DNA of 64,000 nucleotides from a virus. The stretch spans positions 1 to 64,000 of IMG/VR virus record IMGVR_UViG_3300046519_000190; one strand, written 5' to 3'. The translations under genes were made by a program, and so were the position numbers. Position 1 is the stretch's first letter, and each line of letters opens with the position of its first letter. The notes below the pieces were generated by a model that saw nothing but the letters and a program-made list of their open reading frames with translations, did not search any database and was not told the origin of the DNA. Shown in pieces: positions 38,783 through 47,641 of the stretch.

Positions 38783-40735
38783 TCACAGTACAGTGTTAGG
38801 TTCGATGGTAGATTTACCACCCTTCTTCGTGACGGTCACGCTGTTGCGGATACTATCACGAAGATCACTATGGCTAATTACCAGCACAGTACCCTTGTCG
38901 CGAGACTTGGCATCGAGGATTGCCATCAGACGCTCAAGACCGGCTGCATCGAGGGCCGTATCGATTTCGTCCGCGATGAAGAGCTTGATCGGCTTGTTGG
39001 CTCGACTTGCAACCAGGTCTTGCAGGGCCATTGCACACGCCAGACGGACCTTACGCTTCTCACCACCGGACAGGTCTTTGAAGCTCTCGCCACCAGTCTT
39101 GGACTGGACGTCGATCACGAACTTCTCGCGCAGCTCACCTTTGGCGGTCTTGCTGACGGTCGACCAGATCGCTGCGACGTTGCCGTCAGTCAGCGTGGAC
39201 AGGTAGTGCGACGTGCGGGCGTTCAGATGCGGCGTGACTGTATCCAGGATGTGAGCACGAACGCCGGCCGGGTTGTACACGCGAAGGGCTTCTTCGGCTA
39301 CGAACAGGTCTTTGGCTGCGTCGACGCGCTTCTCTTCCACTTCCTCGATCTTGGCATTGATCGTGTCGATCTGGTCACGGGCATCGTCGATCTGTTGGGT
39401 GTACGGGTCTTTCTTGTCTTTCTCAGCCTGCACGGCCGATTTGGCTGCTTCGAGCCCGGTCTTCTGACGATTCCAGGCTGTCAGAGCCGCGTCCAGCTTC
39501 GCGACGTTCTCTCCAATCGTCGTCAGCTCTGCTGTGAGCGCTGAAACGTCTGTCATGCTCGCACGATACGCACTGAGCGCGCTTTGCGCTGCTGCTTTCG
39601 CTGTAGACGCTTTGTCGTGCGTGTCTGTTGCTGCTTTCACTTTCGCTGCTGCTGCGTCACGCACGTTCGTGGCACGATCAAGGCTGGCCTTGAGGTCGAC
39701 TTCTTCTGAACCCAGAACGTGGCCGCAGGTCTTGCACGGTTGACCGACGTCTTCACCGACGTGCTCAAGGTTGTGCTGAGCCTCATCCAGACGCTGCTGG
39801 AACGACTTCACTTGCATACCGGCATGAGCATCAGCCATACCAGCATCGCCTGCTACGTCAGCCAGACGACGCTCTTCCACACGCTCTGCATCCGACCCGG
39901 CGATCTTGTCGCGGGTGTCAGACAGTTGCTTGGTCAGTTGGGCCTTCTTCTTGACGATCCGGTCGCCCAGAGCATCGTCGAAAGAGGCTTCGAGTGTGAC
40001 CACGTTCGCTTCTGCGTCTGCGATATGGACAAGCTTGCTCGCTTCCCAGTCGGTCGAACGCACACCCAGCGATGCGATGTTGCTGTTCAGCAATTCGATG
40101 TTGGACTGGAGCTTGTCGATCTTGGCCTGATGGTCTTGAACGATCAGCTTGCGGTCTTTGACATGACGGTTCGCGATGTCTGCGGCCGCTTGAAGTTGTG
40201 CAATGCCGGCGCTCTCTTCGATCAGCACCTTCAATTGCTTGTCAGTCATGCCTGGCAGATCGGGCATCGCTTCTTGCCCGGCGTAGATCGCGCTGGAGAA
40301 GACTTCGAGGTTGCAACCAATCACCTTCTCGACCAGCGCTTGGGTGATCTTGTCGGTGCCACCAGTCAGGTCTTTCCAACCCGACGTACCGACTTGCAGC
40401 TCCAGGCGCAGCATGTTCTTGAAGGTCTTGTGCTTGCGGTAGCGGGCGATGCGGTACACGTCATCAGTGTCTTCGTCGACCACAGTCACTTCGACAGCGG
40501 TATCTTTCTTCGCTGTGCGGTTGACGATCTTGTCACCAGACTGACCTTTCGCAGTCTCGCCGTAGAACGCCCAGCACAGGGCATCCGGGATGGTCGACTT
40601 GCCAGACCCGTTCGAGTCTTGCGAGGTGTCATCCTTGTTGTCGCCTTGCACCAGAACCAAACCCTTGTCATCAAGGGCAACTTGTACTTCACCGATCGCG
40701 GCGAAGTTTTGAATTGTCAGGCCAAGAATCTTCAT
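38783..40735 (-). CDS. sbcC: SbcC/gp46-like recombination nuclease ATPase (650 aa)
   Basis: Walker A NGSGKST at about residues 42-48 (within QDSNGSGKSTIPDALC), long coiled coils around a CKTC zinc hook (about 310), LSGGEKRKVRLA signature and IADEIDTALD Walker B near the C-terminus. Partner of the SbcD-like nuclease encoded upstream, whose stop overlaps its start. Homologous to T4 gp46; processes DNA ends for recombination-dependent replication. Confidence 0.93.
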   Translation of the reverse strand: MKILGLTIQNFAAIGEVQVALDDKGLVLVQGDNKDDTSQDSNGSGKSTIPDALCWAFYGETAKGQSGDKIVNRTAKKDTAVEVTVVDEDTDDVYRIARYRKHKTFKNMLRLELQVGTSGWKDLTGGTDKITQALVEKVIGCNLEVFSSAIYAGQEAMPDLPGMTDKQLKVLIEESAGIAQLQAAADIANRHVKDRKLIVQDHQAKIDKLQSNIELLNSNIASLGVRSTDWEASKLVHIADAEANVVTLEASFDDALGDRIVKKKAQLTKQLSDTRDKIAGSDAERVEERRLADVAGDAGMADAHAGMQVKSFQQRLDEAQHNLEHVGEDVGQPCKTCGHVLGSEEVDLKASLDRATNVRDAAAAKVKAATDTHDKASTAKAAAQSALSAYRASMTDVSALTAELTTIGENVAKLDAALTAWNRQKTGLEAAKSAVQAEKDKKDPYTQQIDDARDQIDTINAKIEEVEEKRVDAAKDLFVAEEALRVYNPAGVRAHILDTVTPHLNARTSHYLSTLTDGNVAAIWSTVSKTAKGELREKFVIDVQSKTGGESFKDLSGGEKRKVRLACAMALQDLVASRANKPIKLFIADEIDTALDAAGLERLMAILDAKSRDKGTVLVISHSDLRDSIRNSVTVTKKGGKSTIEPNTVL

Positions 40736-41820
40736 ACGGTAATGCTCTCGACTTCGGTGAGGATGTCCATGCACAGCTTCTCTACTTCTGGCTGTGTACT
40801 GGTCGCGGAGTTCGCACGAATCCAATCAGTCACAGACTGACGGACAGTTGGTGCGGTTGGAGCTGGAGTACCCGGCGCTGGACGCGCTGTCGCAGTACCC
40901 TTTGGAACCGGGATTGCATCGACGTTGCAACCGAGCGCGCCCAGACCAACGATGTGGTCACGGATCATGTCGATTTCGTCGTTGTCAGCTTCACCCAGGC
41001 GAACACGAATGAACGAGCCTTTGCACTGCTCGGCCGCTTCGTCATCGTCCCAGGACAGGTCGAAGTCTTTGAACTGCGGGCTGTTGTTCTTGAAGTGATT
41101 CACGCCAGTGTCATCGACGATGATGTGGCCGGCCAGAGTCTTCACGTCGCTCCAGGTTTGATGCGTCAGAGCACCCACGCTGTAGACTTCGCCTTCGAAC
41201 GCTTTGTGATTGTGGTAGTGACCGGAGAACACACGCTTGAAGCCCAGACGCTCCAGCTCTTTGGCGTAGAAGCCGTGATCAGGGATACCGAACAACACGC
41301 CGTTCACGGGCGCATGCAGCATGAGAGTGTAGCTGGAAGCGTCGTCGCCCAGGTCTTGAATCTCTGCAACCGCGTCGATGATGTGCTTGCGGACGTCATC
41401 GAGACTGTCATACCAGGGGATCATGACCACGCAGTCATCGTGGAAGGTCTTCGGACGGCTGACGATAGTCACGCCTTCGATTGGGCTCAGAGCTTCACAG
41501 GCGTTGCTCAGCGCTTCACTGTCACGGCTTTCGAGGTCGTGGTTGCCGGTCAGCACACGAATCTTCAAGCCTTTGATGGCGAGCTTGATGAACAGGTCTT
41601 TGACAGGGTTCAGAACCTTCGGGCTGACAGAGCCACGAACATGAAACAGGTCGCCGGTGATGTACAGGGTGTCACCACCGCTGCTCAGAACTTGATCGCC
41701 GGCAAGCTCAGTGGCATTGAGAATGTCTTGCAGTCGGCTGTTCACGCCGCTCGGGAGAATTCGTGAAAACTGGGACCATCCGTGCATGTGTACATCGGAG
41801 ATTACGCCATAAGGTTTCAT
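40732..41820 (-). CDS. sbcD: SbcD/gp47-like nuclease (362 aa)
   Basis: Phosphoesterase motifs ISDVH (residues 7-11), GDLFH, GNHD and SGHYHNH occur in order; the C-terminal 70 residues form a Pro-rich linker and a helical cap. Mn-dependent nuclease acting with SbcC. First gene of its unit; the stop overlaps the sbcC start. Confidence 0.93.
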   Translation of the reverse strand: MKPYGVISDVHMHGWSQFSRILPSGVNSRLQDILNATELAGDQVLSSGGDTLYITGDLFHVRGSVSPKVLNPVKDLFIKLAIKGLKIRVLTGNHDLESRDSEALSNACEALSPIEGVTIVSRPKTFHDDCVVMIPWYDSLDDVRKHIIDAVAEIQDLGDDASSYTLMLHAPVNGVLFGIPDHGFYAKELERLGFKRVFSGHYHNHKAFEGEVYSVGALTHQTWSDVKTLAGHIIVDDTGVNHFKNNSPQFKDFDLSWDDDEAAEQCKGSFIRVRLGEADNDEIDMIRDHIVGLGALGCNVDAIPVPKGTATARPAPGTPAPTAPTVRQSVTDWIRANSATSTQPEVEKLCMDILTEVESITV

Positions 41821-41858
41821 TGGTTGAGCGTCTCGCTGTTTGATTTGAGTTGCTATTC

Positions 41859-41872
41859 TGCGCGATTGCGCA
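41859..41872 (-). other. Short inverted repeat upstream of sbcD
   Basis: TGCGC and GCGCA arms, four-base loop, followed on the minus strand by AGAATAGC. Candidate promoter-associated or leader element. Confidence 0.3.
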
Positions 41873-41912
41873 TGGGCTTGCGTGGGGTCTGCTAGCTACC
41901 CGAAGGTAGAAT

Positions 41913-41939
41913 AGAAAAAGGACGGTTTCCCGTCCTTTT
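41913..41939 (-). terminator. Rho-independent terminator
   Basis: AAAAGGACGG, GAAA loop on the minus strand, CCGTCCTTTTTCT. Ends the unit containing the RecA-like gene. Confidence 0.9.
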
Positions 41940-41956
41940 CTTTGTCGCTCTGGAGC

Positions 41957-42376
41957 TTATGACCGACTGTTATTGATGGTCACGTTCTTGCTTTCTGCCG
42001 CTCGACGCTGAGCTGGCGACTTGCGCACGATCTTCCAGAGCAGGATCAAAGCTGCGAAACCCCAAGCGAAGTGCCAGTATGGAATCGTCTGATACACCGG
42101 CGGCAGCGATGGGAAGTACGTCAGACCCAACTGCATGTAGGTCCATGCGAACCACACGAAGAAGCCGACGACCATACCCGGCAGAAGGACCATCACGAAG
42201 ACGACCGCTGCGATTGCAGCCAGAAACAGCGCGACACCGACGATCACGACACCGGCCAGAATCAGGAACGATACGACCGGGCCGGAAGCTTTGATCTTCG
42301 CATCGATCTTCGGCTTGATGGTGCTTGCGTACAGGTTCTTCAAGGCTTCGAACTTGCGTTTCAGGTACTCTTTCAT
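41957..42376 (-). CDS. Membrane protein (139 aa)
   Basis: Basic N-terminus (KEYLKRKFEALKNLY), then three hydrophobic segments (about 33-55, 56-80, 98-114) and a basic C-terminus. Coupled to the RecA-like gene by ATGA, so a membrane protein is co-translated with the recombinase. Not recognised. Confidence 0.8.
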   Translation of the reverse strand: MKEYLKRKFEALKNLYASTIKPKIDAKIKASGPVVSFLILAGVVIVGVALFLAAIAAVVFVMVLLPGMVVGFFVWFAWTYMQLGLTYFPSLPPVYQTIPYWHFAWGFAALILLWKIVRKSPAQRRAAESKNVTINNSRS

Positions 42377-43494
42377 TCTGCTTCTCCAACTTCTGTTTCG
42401 CCGCCTTCGGTCGGCAGGGTTTCGGACTCAGCGTCCGCTGTAGCCAGGTCTTCCACCTTCTCAGGAAGGAATGCCCGGAGTTTCTTCATCGCATCAGGGT
42501 CAGCCTGGAGCTTGGTTTCAACCTGGCTCTGATACAGCTTCTTGCCTTCCCAGATGATGTACTTGCCATCACGCGGCAGCAGGTCTTTGCGGACCAGGAA
42601 GTCGAGTGTAGACCCAACAACGTCAACTGTCGCACCAAAGCCGGTCATGTTGTACATCACACGCCACTTCGCACGCTGGAACGGACGAGTCACTTTGTTC
42701 TTGACCACGTTCGCGGTGATTTCCTGACCCAGCGTCTGCTTCTTGTCAGCGTCCTTCTCACCGTTGGTGATCATCTTGCGACCCAGGCTGATACGGATCG
42801 AAGCGTAGTATTCGGCAGCGTTACCACCTGGGGTAGTGGTTGGGTCGCCGTACATCACACCCGGCTTCATACGAATCTGGTTCAGCAAGATCACGGTCAT
42901 GTTGTAATCTTCCGCGAACTGAGCCAACTGAGGGTAGTTCTGACTGGTCGCAGTAGCGAGAGCCAGCTTGTCCTTCATGTTGATCCGGTCAGTGCGACGC
43001 TTGCCTTTGTCGTCGTACAGCTTGTCGTAAGGCACCATCGACGCAACCGAGTCGAACACCCAAACCAGGGGAGCTTCGTCCGGGATGAGCTTGTTCTTGC
43101 GAACGCCTTCGCAGAATGCCATTGCAGTCTGGATCGACTCTTCGAACGTCTCTGGGCGCTTGTAGACGAAGTTACCTTCATCTTCACCCACATTCATGCC
43201 CAACGACGCAGCGAGCAGTGGTTCGAAGCTACGTTCGTGGTCAGAGAAGCCGGCGATACCACCAGCGTCTTGCGCGGCCTTCATGATCATTGTGGCCAAG
43301 AAGGTCTTACCCGACGACGCTGGACCGAAAATCTCGATCATGCGGCCGCCTGGTACACCACCATCGTCGAAGCGACCGGAGAGTGCAGCGTCCAGCTCAG
43401 GGATGCCAGTAGACATCCAGTTTTTGATACCGACACGCTTAGCGTTACCGCCAATGATGCCTTCGAGTGCCAATGCGAGTTTAGACTTTGCCAT
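42373..43494 (-). CDS. RecA/UvsX-like recombinase (373 aa)
   Basis: GPASSGKT (residues 57-64) is Walker A; VWVFDSVASMV is Walker B; VILLNQIRMKPGVMYGDPTT and TPGGNAAEYYASIRIS are the RecA L2 and downstream signature. Forms filaments on ssDNA for strand exchange. The usual DAEHAFDP segment is replaced by DHERSFEP. The acidic C-terminus is typical. Start at 43494 with AAGG upstream. Confidence 0.93.
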   Translation of the reverse strand: MAKSKLALALEGIIGGNAKRVGIKNWMSTGIPELDAALSGRFDDGGVPGGRMIEIFGPASSGKTFLATMIMKAAQDAGGIAGFSDHERSFEPLLAASLGMNVGEDEGNFVYKRPETFEESIQTAMAFCEGVRKNKLIPDEAPLVWVFDSVASMVPYDKLYDDKGKRRTDRINMKDKLALATATSQNYPQLAQFAEDYNMTVILLNQIRMKPGVMYGDPTTTPGGNAAEYYASIRISLGRKMITNGEKDADKKQTLGQEITANVVKNKVTRPFQRAKWRVMYNMTGFGATVDVVGSTLDFLVRKDLLPRDGKYIIWEGKKLYQSQVETKLQADPDAMKKLRAFLPEKVEDLATADAESETLPTEGGETEVGEAE

Positions 43495-43505
43495 CTGTTT
43501 GATCC

Positions 43506-44462
43506 TTATGCGAAGGTTTTGCGCCAGTTCTTCATGTCGGTGATGATCGTCATGAAGGCGTACTCGTGGCACAAATCAATGAAACCACTCTCGTTGAATG
43601 CCGACTTGAGAATGATCTGGTTGTTGATGATTTCGTTGCTGCGATGGCGCTTGCTGAGCAGGCTCATCAGTTGCATGTTCCGCTTGAACACTTCCCGGCC
43701 ATCACCGAAGACGAAGTTCTCGATCTTCTTGCGCCAGAACGACAGCTCTGGTGGCAGGTCAGACTTGCTGACTTCTTTCACAGGCAGACTGTCTGCCCAA
43801 GCGAACAGCTTGGCTACGCTGCCCCACTGCTTGAAGATCAGCGGTACTGCTTTGTCACCAATGCCTTCGACGCCTTTGATGTTGTCGCTGCCGTCGCCGA
43901 TCATTGCTTTCGACTGAGCGAACTCGACCACGTTCTTGCAGCCGGTCACTTCCTCGAAGTTGTTCACGTCGACAAACAGACCCTCAGTGCGAGGATCGAA
44001 CCAGTCAACGTCATCACAGACCATTTGAAGCCAGTCGTGATCACCGGATACCAACAGAATCTTCTGGTTCGGTGTGCGGTTGTGGACGATTGCTGATGCG
44101 AGGTCGTCTGCTTCATCGCCCTTTGCGAAGCGTTGCTCCAGACCCGCCAGCGACAGCGCTTGGCGAAGAATCGGAACCTGGCGCTTGTACTCACGGCGAG
44201 AGACTGCTTTCTCGGGAGTGTTGTCGCGCTTGCCTTTGTACTCAGGGTGAATCGCGTAACGCCATTTTGCTCTGTCATCCCACAAGCAGGCTGACTGAGT
44301 GCGCCCGGGTGTACCGAACTGCTCGATTGCCTTCTTCATCATTTTCAGACCGAAGAAGACAGCTTGAATTTCGCCGGTGCGGTGTTTCAGCACGCGAGCA
44401 TTGTGAGCGGCATACCCAATAGAGTTGCCGTCGATCAGGATCAGATCGTATTGCTTGGTCAT
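43506..44462 (-). CDS. 5'-3' exonuclease / flap endonuclease (318 aa)
   Basis: LILIDGNSIGY, EYKGKRD, GDEADDLAS, LLVSGDHDWLQ and IGDGSDNIKGVEGIGDKAV are the FEN-family metal-binding and helix-hairpin-helix motifs. Removes RNA primers and flaps, like T4 RNase H or T5 D15. Start at 44462. First gene of the unit with the recombinase, preceded by the terminator at 44481. Confidence 0.93.
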   Translation of the reverse strand: MTKQYDLILIDGNSIGYAAHNARVLKHRTGEIQAVFFGLKMMKKAIEQFGTPGRTQSACLWDDRAKWRYAIHPEYKGKRDNTPEKAVSRREYKRQVPILRQALSLAGLEQRFAKGDEADDLASAIVHNRTPNQKILLVSGDHDWLQMVCDDVDWFDPRTEGLFVDVNNFEEVTGCKNVVEFAQSKAMIGDGSDNIKGVEGIGDKAVPLIFKQWGSVAKLFAWADSLPVKEVSKSDLPPELSFWRKKIENFVFGDGREVFKRNMQLMSLLSKRHRSNEIINNQIILKSAFNESGFIDLCHEYAFMTIITDMKNWRKTFA

Positions 44463-44480
44463 GATTTGCGCCTCGAAAGA

Positions 44481-44505
44481 GAAGAAAAGGGGCTTTGCAG
44501 CCCCT
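44481..44505 (-). terminator. Rho-independent terminator
   Basis: AGGGGCT, GCAA loop on the minus strand, AGCCCCT followed by TTTCTTC. Closes the ssDNA-binding-protein unit. Confidence 0.85.
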
Positions 44506-44526
44506 TCACTTGATCCGCTTGGGTGA

Positions 44527-45369
44527 TTAACCCAGCAGCTCGTCCAGCTCGTCGAGGTCCGACAGATCGTCGGCAGCGGTGCTGCCACCTACAGAGCCTT
44601 TCGCAGTCGGACTGACCGTTTCGAACTCTGCATCATCGGCATCCGCGGACAGATCCGCCAATGCAGGATGGCTACCACGTTTTGCAGGGGAACCCGAGTT
44701 GCTCGGCAGGATGCCCACGATTGCGCCGACAGAGGTCAGAGCTTTCGTTTCACCAGCCGGGTTCTCTTGAGCTACGAACTCGTCGAGGTTCGGGAGGTTG
44801 GTCAGGAACTTCGCAGGAACTGGTTTCGACTTCGCAGCCGGCATGACAGTGTACTTGGTGTCCAGACCGGAGCCGGTACGGGTGATCTTGAGGTCTGTAC
44901 CTTCGTTGAGGTCGGTGATATCACCGTACTCGCCGATGAGGCCGCAGATTGCTTCGAACACGCCCTGGCCGACTTCCATGATCTGCACTTTTTCTGGCTC
45001 TGGGCCGGTCAGGTGCAGAACGTTCAGCAGGTAGCGCTGAGCGGACAATGCTTCTTTCAGCATCTTGGTCTGATCGTCCGAAGTCGATACAGCCATCAGC
45101 TTTTTGGCTGCTTCGCAGACTTCGCAAGGCTTGCCGAAAGTCTTGTCGCTGCATACGTACACCGCAGCAGGCTTACCAGCGCTTTCAGGGGTCTTGATGA
45201 AGTGCATGGCAAAGTCATGCCAGAATTGCTTCTCGTCACCACCACGCCAGCTTGGCAGCACGCGGTAGGTGTGAGTACCAGGTTGCGGCTTGAGAGTGTT
45301 CTGGCGCGATTTCTTCGCGGCCATGTCTTTCTGTTTGCCAGCAATCAGGTCTTGAATCGAAGTGCCCAT
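44527..45369 (-). CDS. gp32-like single-stranded DNA-binding protein (280 aa)
   Basis: Central HFIK...YVCS...GKPCEVCEAAKK supplies His/Cys ligands as in gp32-type zinc-containing SSBs; the C-terminus is an acidic tail (DDLSDLDELDELLG) used for partner contacts. The Ser/Gly-rich linker precedes the tail. Monocistronic, with a structured leader (45443-45497) and its own terminator, as expected for a protein needed in large, regulated amounts. Confidence 0.88.
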   Translation of the reverse strand: MGTSIQDLIAGKQKDMAAKKSRQNTLKPQPGTHTYRVLPSWRGGDEKQFWHDFAMHFIKTPESAGKPAAVYVCSDKTFGKPCEVCEAAKKLMAVSTSDDQTKMLKEALSAQRYLLNVLHLTGPEPEKVQIMEVGQGVFEAICGLIGEYGDITDLNEGTDLKITRTGSGLDTKYTVMPAAKSKPVPAKFLTNLPNLDEFVAQENPAGETKALTSVGAIVGILPSNSGSPAKRGSHPALADLSADADDAEFETVSPTAKGSVGGSTAADDLSDLDELDELLG

Positions 45370-45442
45370 TTTGTATCTCCGCTTATATGTCGATCATGTC
45401 GATTAGGTTTGTATTGCGAGGTGTCGAACTGTCGAAATTTTC

Positions 45443-45497
45443 ATCAGAAGGGATTATGCACCTGGGCTACTAACCTGGGCTTTAGCGCCCTTCTGAT
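45443..45497 (-). promoter_or_regulatory. Structured leader of the SSB transcript
   Basis: Ten-base arms ATCAGAAGGG and CCCTTCTGAT enclose about 35 bases that contain a direct repeat CCTGGGCT. It lies between a TAGAAT box (about 45500) and the SSB start at 45369. T4 gp32 is known to autoregulate by binding a structured leader, so this is a candidate for similar control. Confidence 0.55.
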
Positions 45498-45553
45498 GTT
45501 GTCATTCTACTGCGTTGTTTCTTGCTGTGCTACAGGCAGATCAGAGGCAGAAA

Positions 45554-46183
45554 TCAGTCGCTCGAAGAGCTGCACGAACCGGAGTCGGAGCTGCTCGAAG
45601 AGGACGAAGAGCTGCACGACGAAGAGCCGCTGCTATCACCCCAAGAGCCGCTTGCACCACCGCCACCGAAGCTACCACCGCCACCGTGATGCGACGAATT
45701 GTGGCTAGAGCTACGAACAGGCTCATCGTCTGCGCTGCTGTTGAAGGCATACAGATCACGCTGCCGGCGTTGCTCTTCCTGGGTGTCATTGTCACGACGG
45801 CGTGCATCATCCGCTTCACGACGCTGGCGATCGTAGTAGGCATCGTCGCGCTCACGCTTGGTCTTGTCCTGACGATCATTGACCCGGGTTGGGCGAGGGT
45901 CGATTTTCGGGATAGGGTAGTTGGACTGCCCTTCCCGAGTAGAGCCCATGCGAACTACGCCAATTGGCTTGCGTGCGATGTCTTGCGGGCCTGCATCGAG
46001 TCGTGATTCGCGTATCGCCTTGTACAGATCACCACCTGGACGAAGACGGTCGGCTTCACGACGCTCATTTGCGCGGCGTTCTTGTGCTGCGATTTGACGA
46101 CGGCGCTTACGGTTCAAATAAACCGTGACGCCGGCTGCAACTACGAGGGAGGTCGTAGCGCAGCCTGCAATCAGTAAATCCAT
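45554..46183 (-). CDS. Membrane-anchored Ser/Gly-rich protein (209 aa)
   Basis: N-terminus MDLLIAGCATTSLVV AAGVTVYL may be a signal anchor or a lipoprotein signal (LIAGC); then a very basic/acidic helical region (about 25-140), then a low-complexity tail of Gly and Ser with a few Cys (GGGGSFGGGGASGSWG followed by poly-Ser). The tail is likely disordered. Not recognised. Confidence 0.7.
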   Translation of the reverse strand: MDLLIAGCATTSLVVAAGVTVYLNRKRRRQIAAQERRANERREADRLRPGGDLYKAIRESRLDAGPQDIARKPIGVVRMGSTREGQSNYPIPKIDPRPTRVNDRQDKTKRERDDAYYDRQRREADDARRRDNDTQEEQRRQRDLYAFNSSADDEPVRSSSHNSSHHGGGGSFGGGGASGSWGDSSGSSSCSSSSSSSSSDSGSCSSSSD

Positions 46184-46198
46184 TCTTCACACTCCTGG

Positions 46199-46279
46199 TT
46201 AGAAATCGCCGTAGCCTGTACCTGGACCATCATCGCCAGGCTTTGGGGCATCTTCATTATCGGGTTCGTCTTGGATCAT
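46199..46279 (-). CDS. Acidic micro-protein ending in YGDF (26 aa)
   Basis: The ATG at 46279 shares no base but follows directly on the stop of the upstream gene. Asp/Pro/Gly-rich, ending GPGTGYGDF, which resembles the shared tail (aromatic-Gly-x-Phe) without the final Ala. Its stop is followed by AGGAG for the next gene. Weakly supported by position and the tail. Confidence 0.45.
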   Translation of the reverse strand: MIQDEPDNEDAPKPGDDGPGTGYGDF

Positions 46280-47584
46280 TTACATATTCTCCACAGCACG
46301 TTGACCCGGGTGTTCCTTCATACGAAGTTCACCCTGCTTTTCCAGTCGCAGGTCTGCACCCACTTGGATCAGCATGTCTTTACGATGACGGAAGCTGTCC
46401 GCCGCAGATGAAACCATCGATGCGATCGCTCGTGCCTCGTGAGCGCGTTCCTGAGCAGCTTGATAACCGCTGTCCTGGATGACCATCGCGTCGATGGATT
46501 TTTCGGTGAACTTCGTGCCGGCCATGACCATCGAATCGCGGAACTTCTGGTTCAGTTGCGCTTCCAGGAGTTCGACTTGCTGCTTCGCACGGTCAGACTG
46601 ATACGTAGCGTCTGCCGACAGTCGTGCGTAGTGGGCAAACAGCGCCGCTTGGCGAGTCATGCCGTCGTTGATGGTGGCTTCGGTGAAGTGCAGGTCTTTT
46701 TGAAGCTGGTCAGCGTCGATGAACGTGTTCAAGCCACCAACTTTCTTGGTCGGGGTCACAGACACCGGCTTCGATGGCGAGCTGACTGCCGCTTTCGGGG
46801 CAGGTGCTGCCGATGGTACTGACGCGAGCAATGCGTCCAGCTCGTCTTCGGTCGGTTCATCGCTGCCGCTCGCTTCTGCGTCTGCGAAAGCCTTTTCGAC
46901 TTTCTGGTTGCGCTCAGAAGCTTTAGCCGTCAGATCATCAACGACATAAGTGCCGTCAGCCTGCATGCCTGGTTTCAGCCTGGTTTCAGCCTCTACCGTG
47001 ATCGTCTCTTCGGCTTTAGGCTCGGTGAGTGCTTTCGCTTTCTTGAACGCCGCGCGCAGGTCTTTCTCGATCTGACCGATTTCGGAGTTCGCGTCAATCT
47101 TGGCGAGAACAGGCTCGGTGATTGCAGAGTGATCGGCATCAGGGTCCAGGCCAAATTCACCCGGCAGGCTCACCAACAGATCGATCACTTGCTCGGCCAG
47201 AGCAAGCTCTTTAGCCTGAGTGGCGTCTGGCGTTCCAACCATACCCAGCATCTTGGCTTGCTCAACGTCACCGCCGGCTGCTTCAAGCAATGCTGCGTCC
47301 AGTTGCTCCTGGGTGATTTCGGTTTCGAGGTCAGCAAGTGACGCCAGGTCATCGTCTTCGGCCGAAGGGGCGGGTTCAGCAGGCTTCGCAGCTACTGCTC
47401 TTGGACGAGTCTTGCGAGGTGGTTTCGGCAGCTCTTCAACGATTTCAGCATCGGTCACGTCGCTGTCGGTAACTGGATGCTTAGCCGTTGGGGCGTCAAG
47501 CTCGTCCAGTTGGCTGAGTTCGTCATCGTCAAGACCTGCAAGCAATGCTTCCAGTTCGTCGATGTCGTTCACTTCTTTGGTCAT
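46280..47584 (-). CDS. UvsY-like recombination mediator with long N-terminus (434 aa)
   Basis: Residues about 1-285 are acidic, Ala/Pro-rich and probably disordered. From about 286 (LNTFIDADQLQKDLHFTEAT, HYARLSADATYQSDRAKQQV, FRHRKDMLIQVGADLR) the layout follows T4 UvsY, which loads UvsX onto gp32-coated DNA; the genes for the gp32-like and RecA-like proteins follow immediately. Assignment is by pattern and context, not by search. Confidence 0.55.
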   Translation of the reverse strand: MTKEVNDIDELEALLAGLDDDELSQLDELDAPTAKHPVTDSDVTDAEIVEELPKPPRKTRPRAVAAKPAEPAPSAEDDDLASLADLETEITQEQLDAALLEAAGGDVEQAKMLGMVGTPDATQAKELALAEQVIDLLVSLPGEFGLDPDADHSAITEPVLAKIDANSEIGQIEKDLRAAFKKAKALTEPKAEETITVEAETRLKPGMQADGTYVVDDLTAKASERNQKVEKAFADAEASGSDEPTEDELDALLASVPSAAPAPKAAVSSPSKPVSVTPTKKVGGLNTFIDADQLQKDLHFTEATINDGMTRQAALFAHYARLSADATYQSDRAKQQVELLEAQLNQKFRDSMVMAGTKFTEKSIDAMVIQDSGYQAAQERAHEARAIASMVSSAADSFRHRKDMLIQVGADLRLEKQGELRMKEHPGQRAVENM

Positions 47585-47611
47585 TGGGTGAGTCTCGCTG
47601 TTTGTGTGAGT

Positions 47612-47641
47612 GCGTCAGACGCTATTAAAGCGTACTGACGC
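47612..47641 (-). other. Inverted repeat, 12-bp arms with one bulge
   Basis: GCGTCAG-T-ACGCT and AGCGTCTGACGC around a TTAAT loop on the minus strand, between the polymerase stop and the UvsY-like start. No U-tract. The strongest of the U-less hairpins. Confidence 0.55.
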
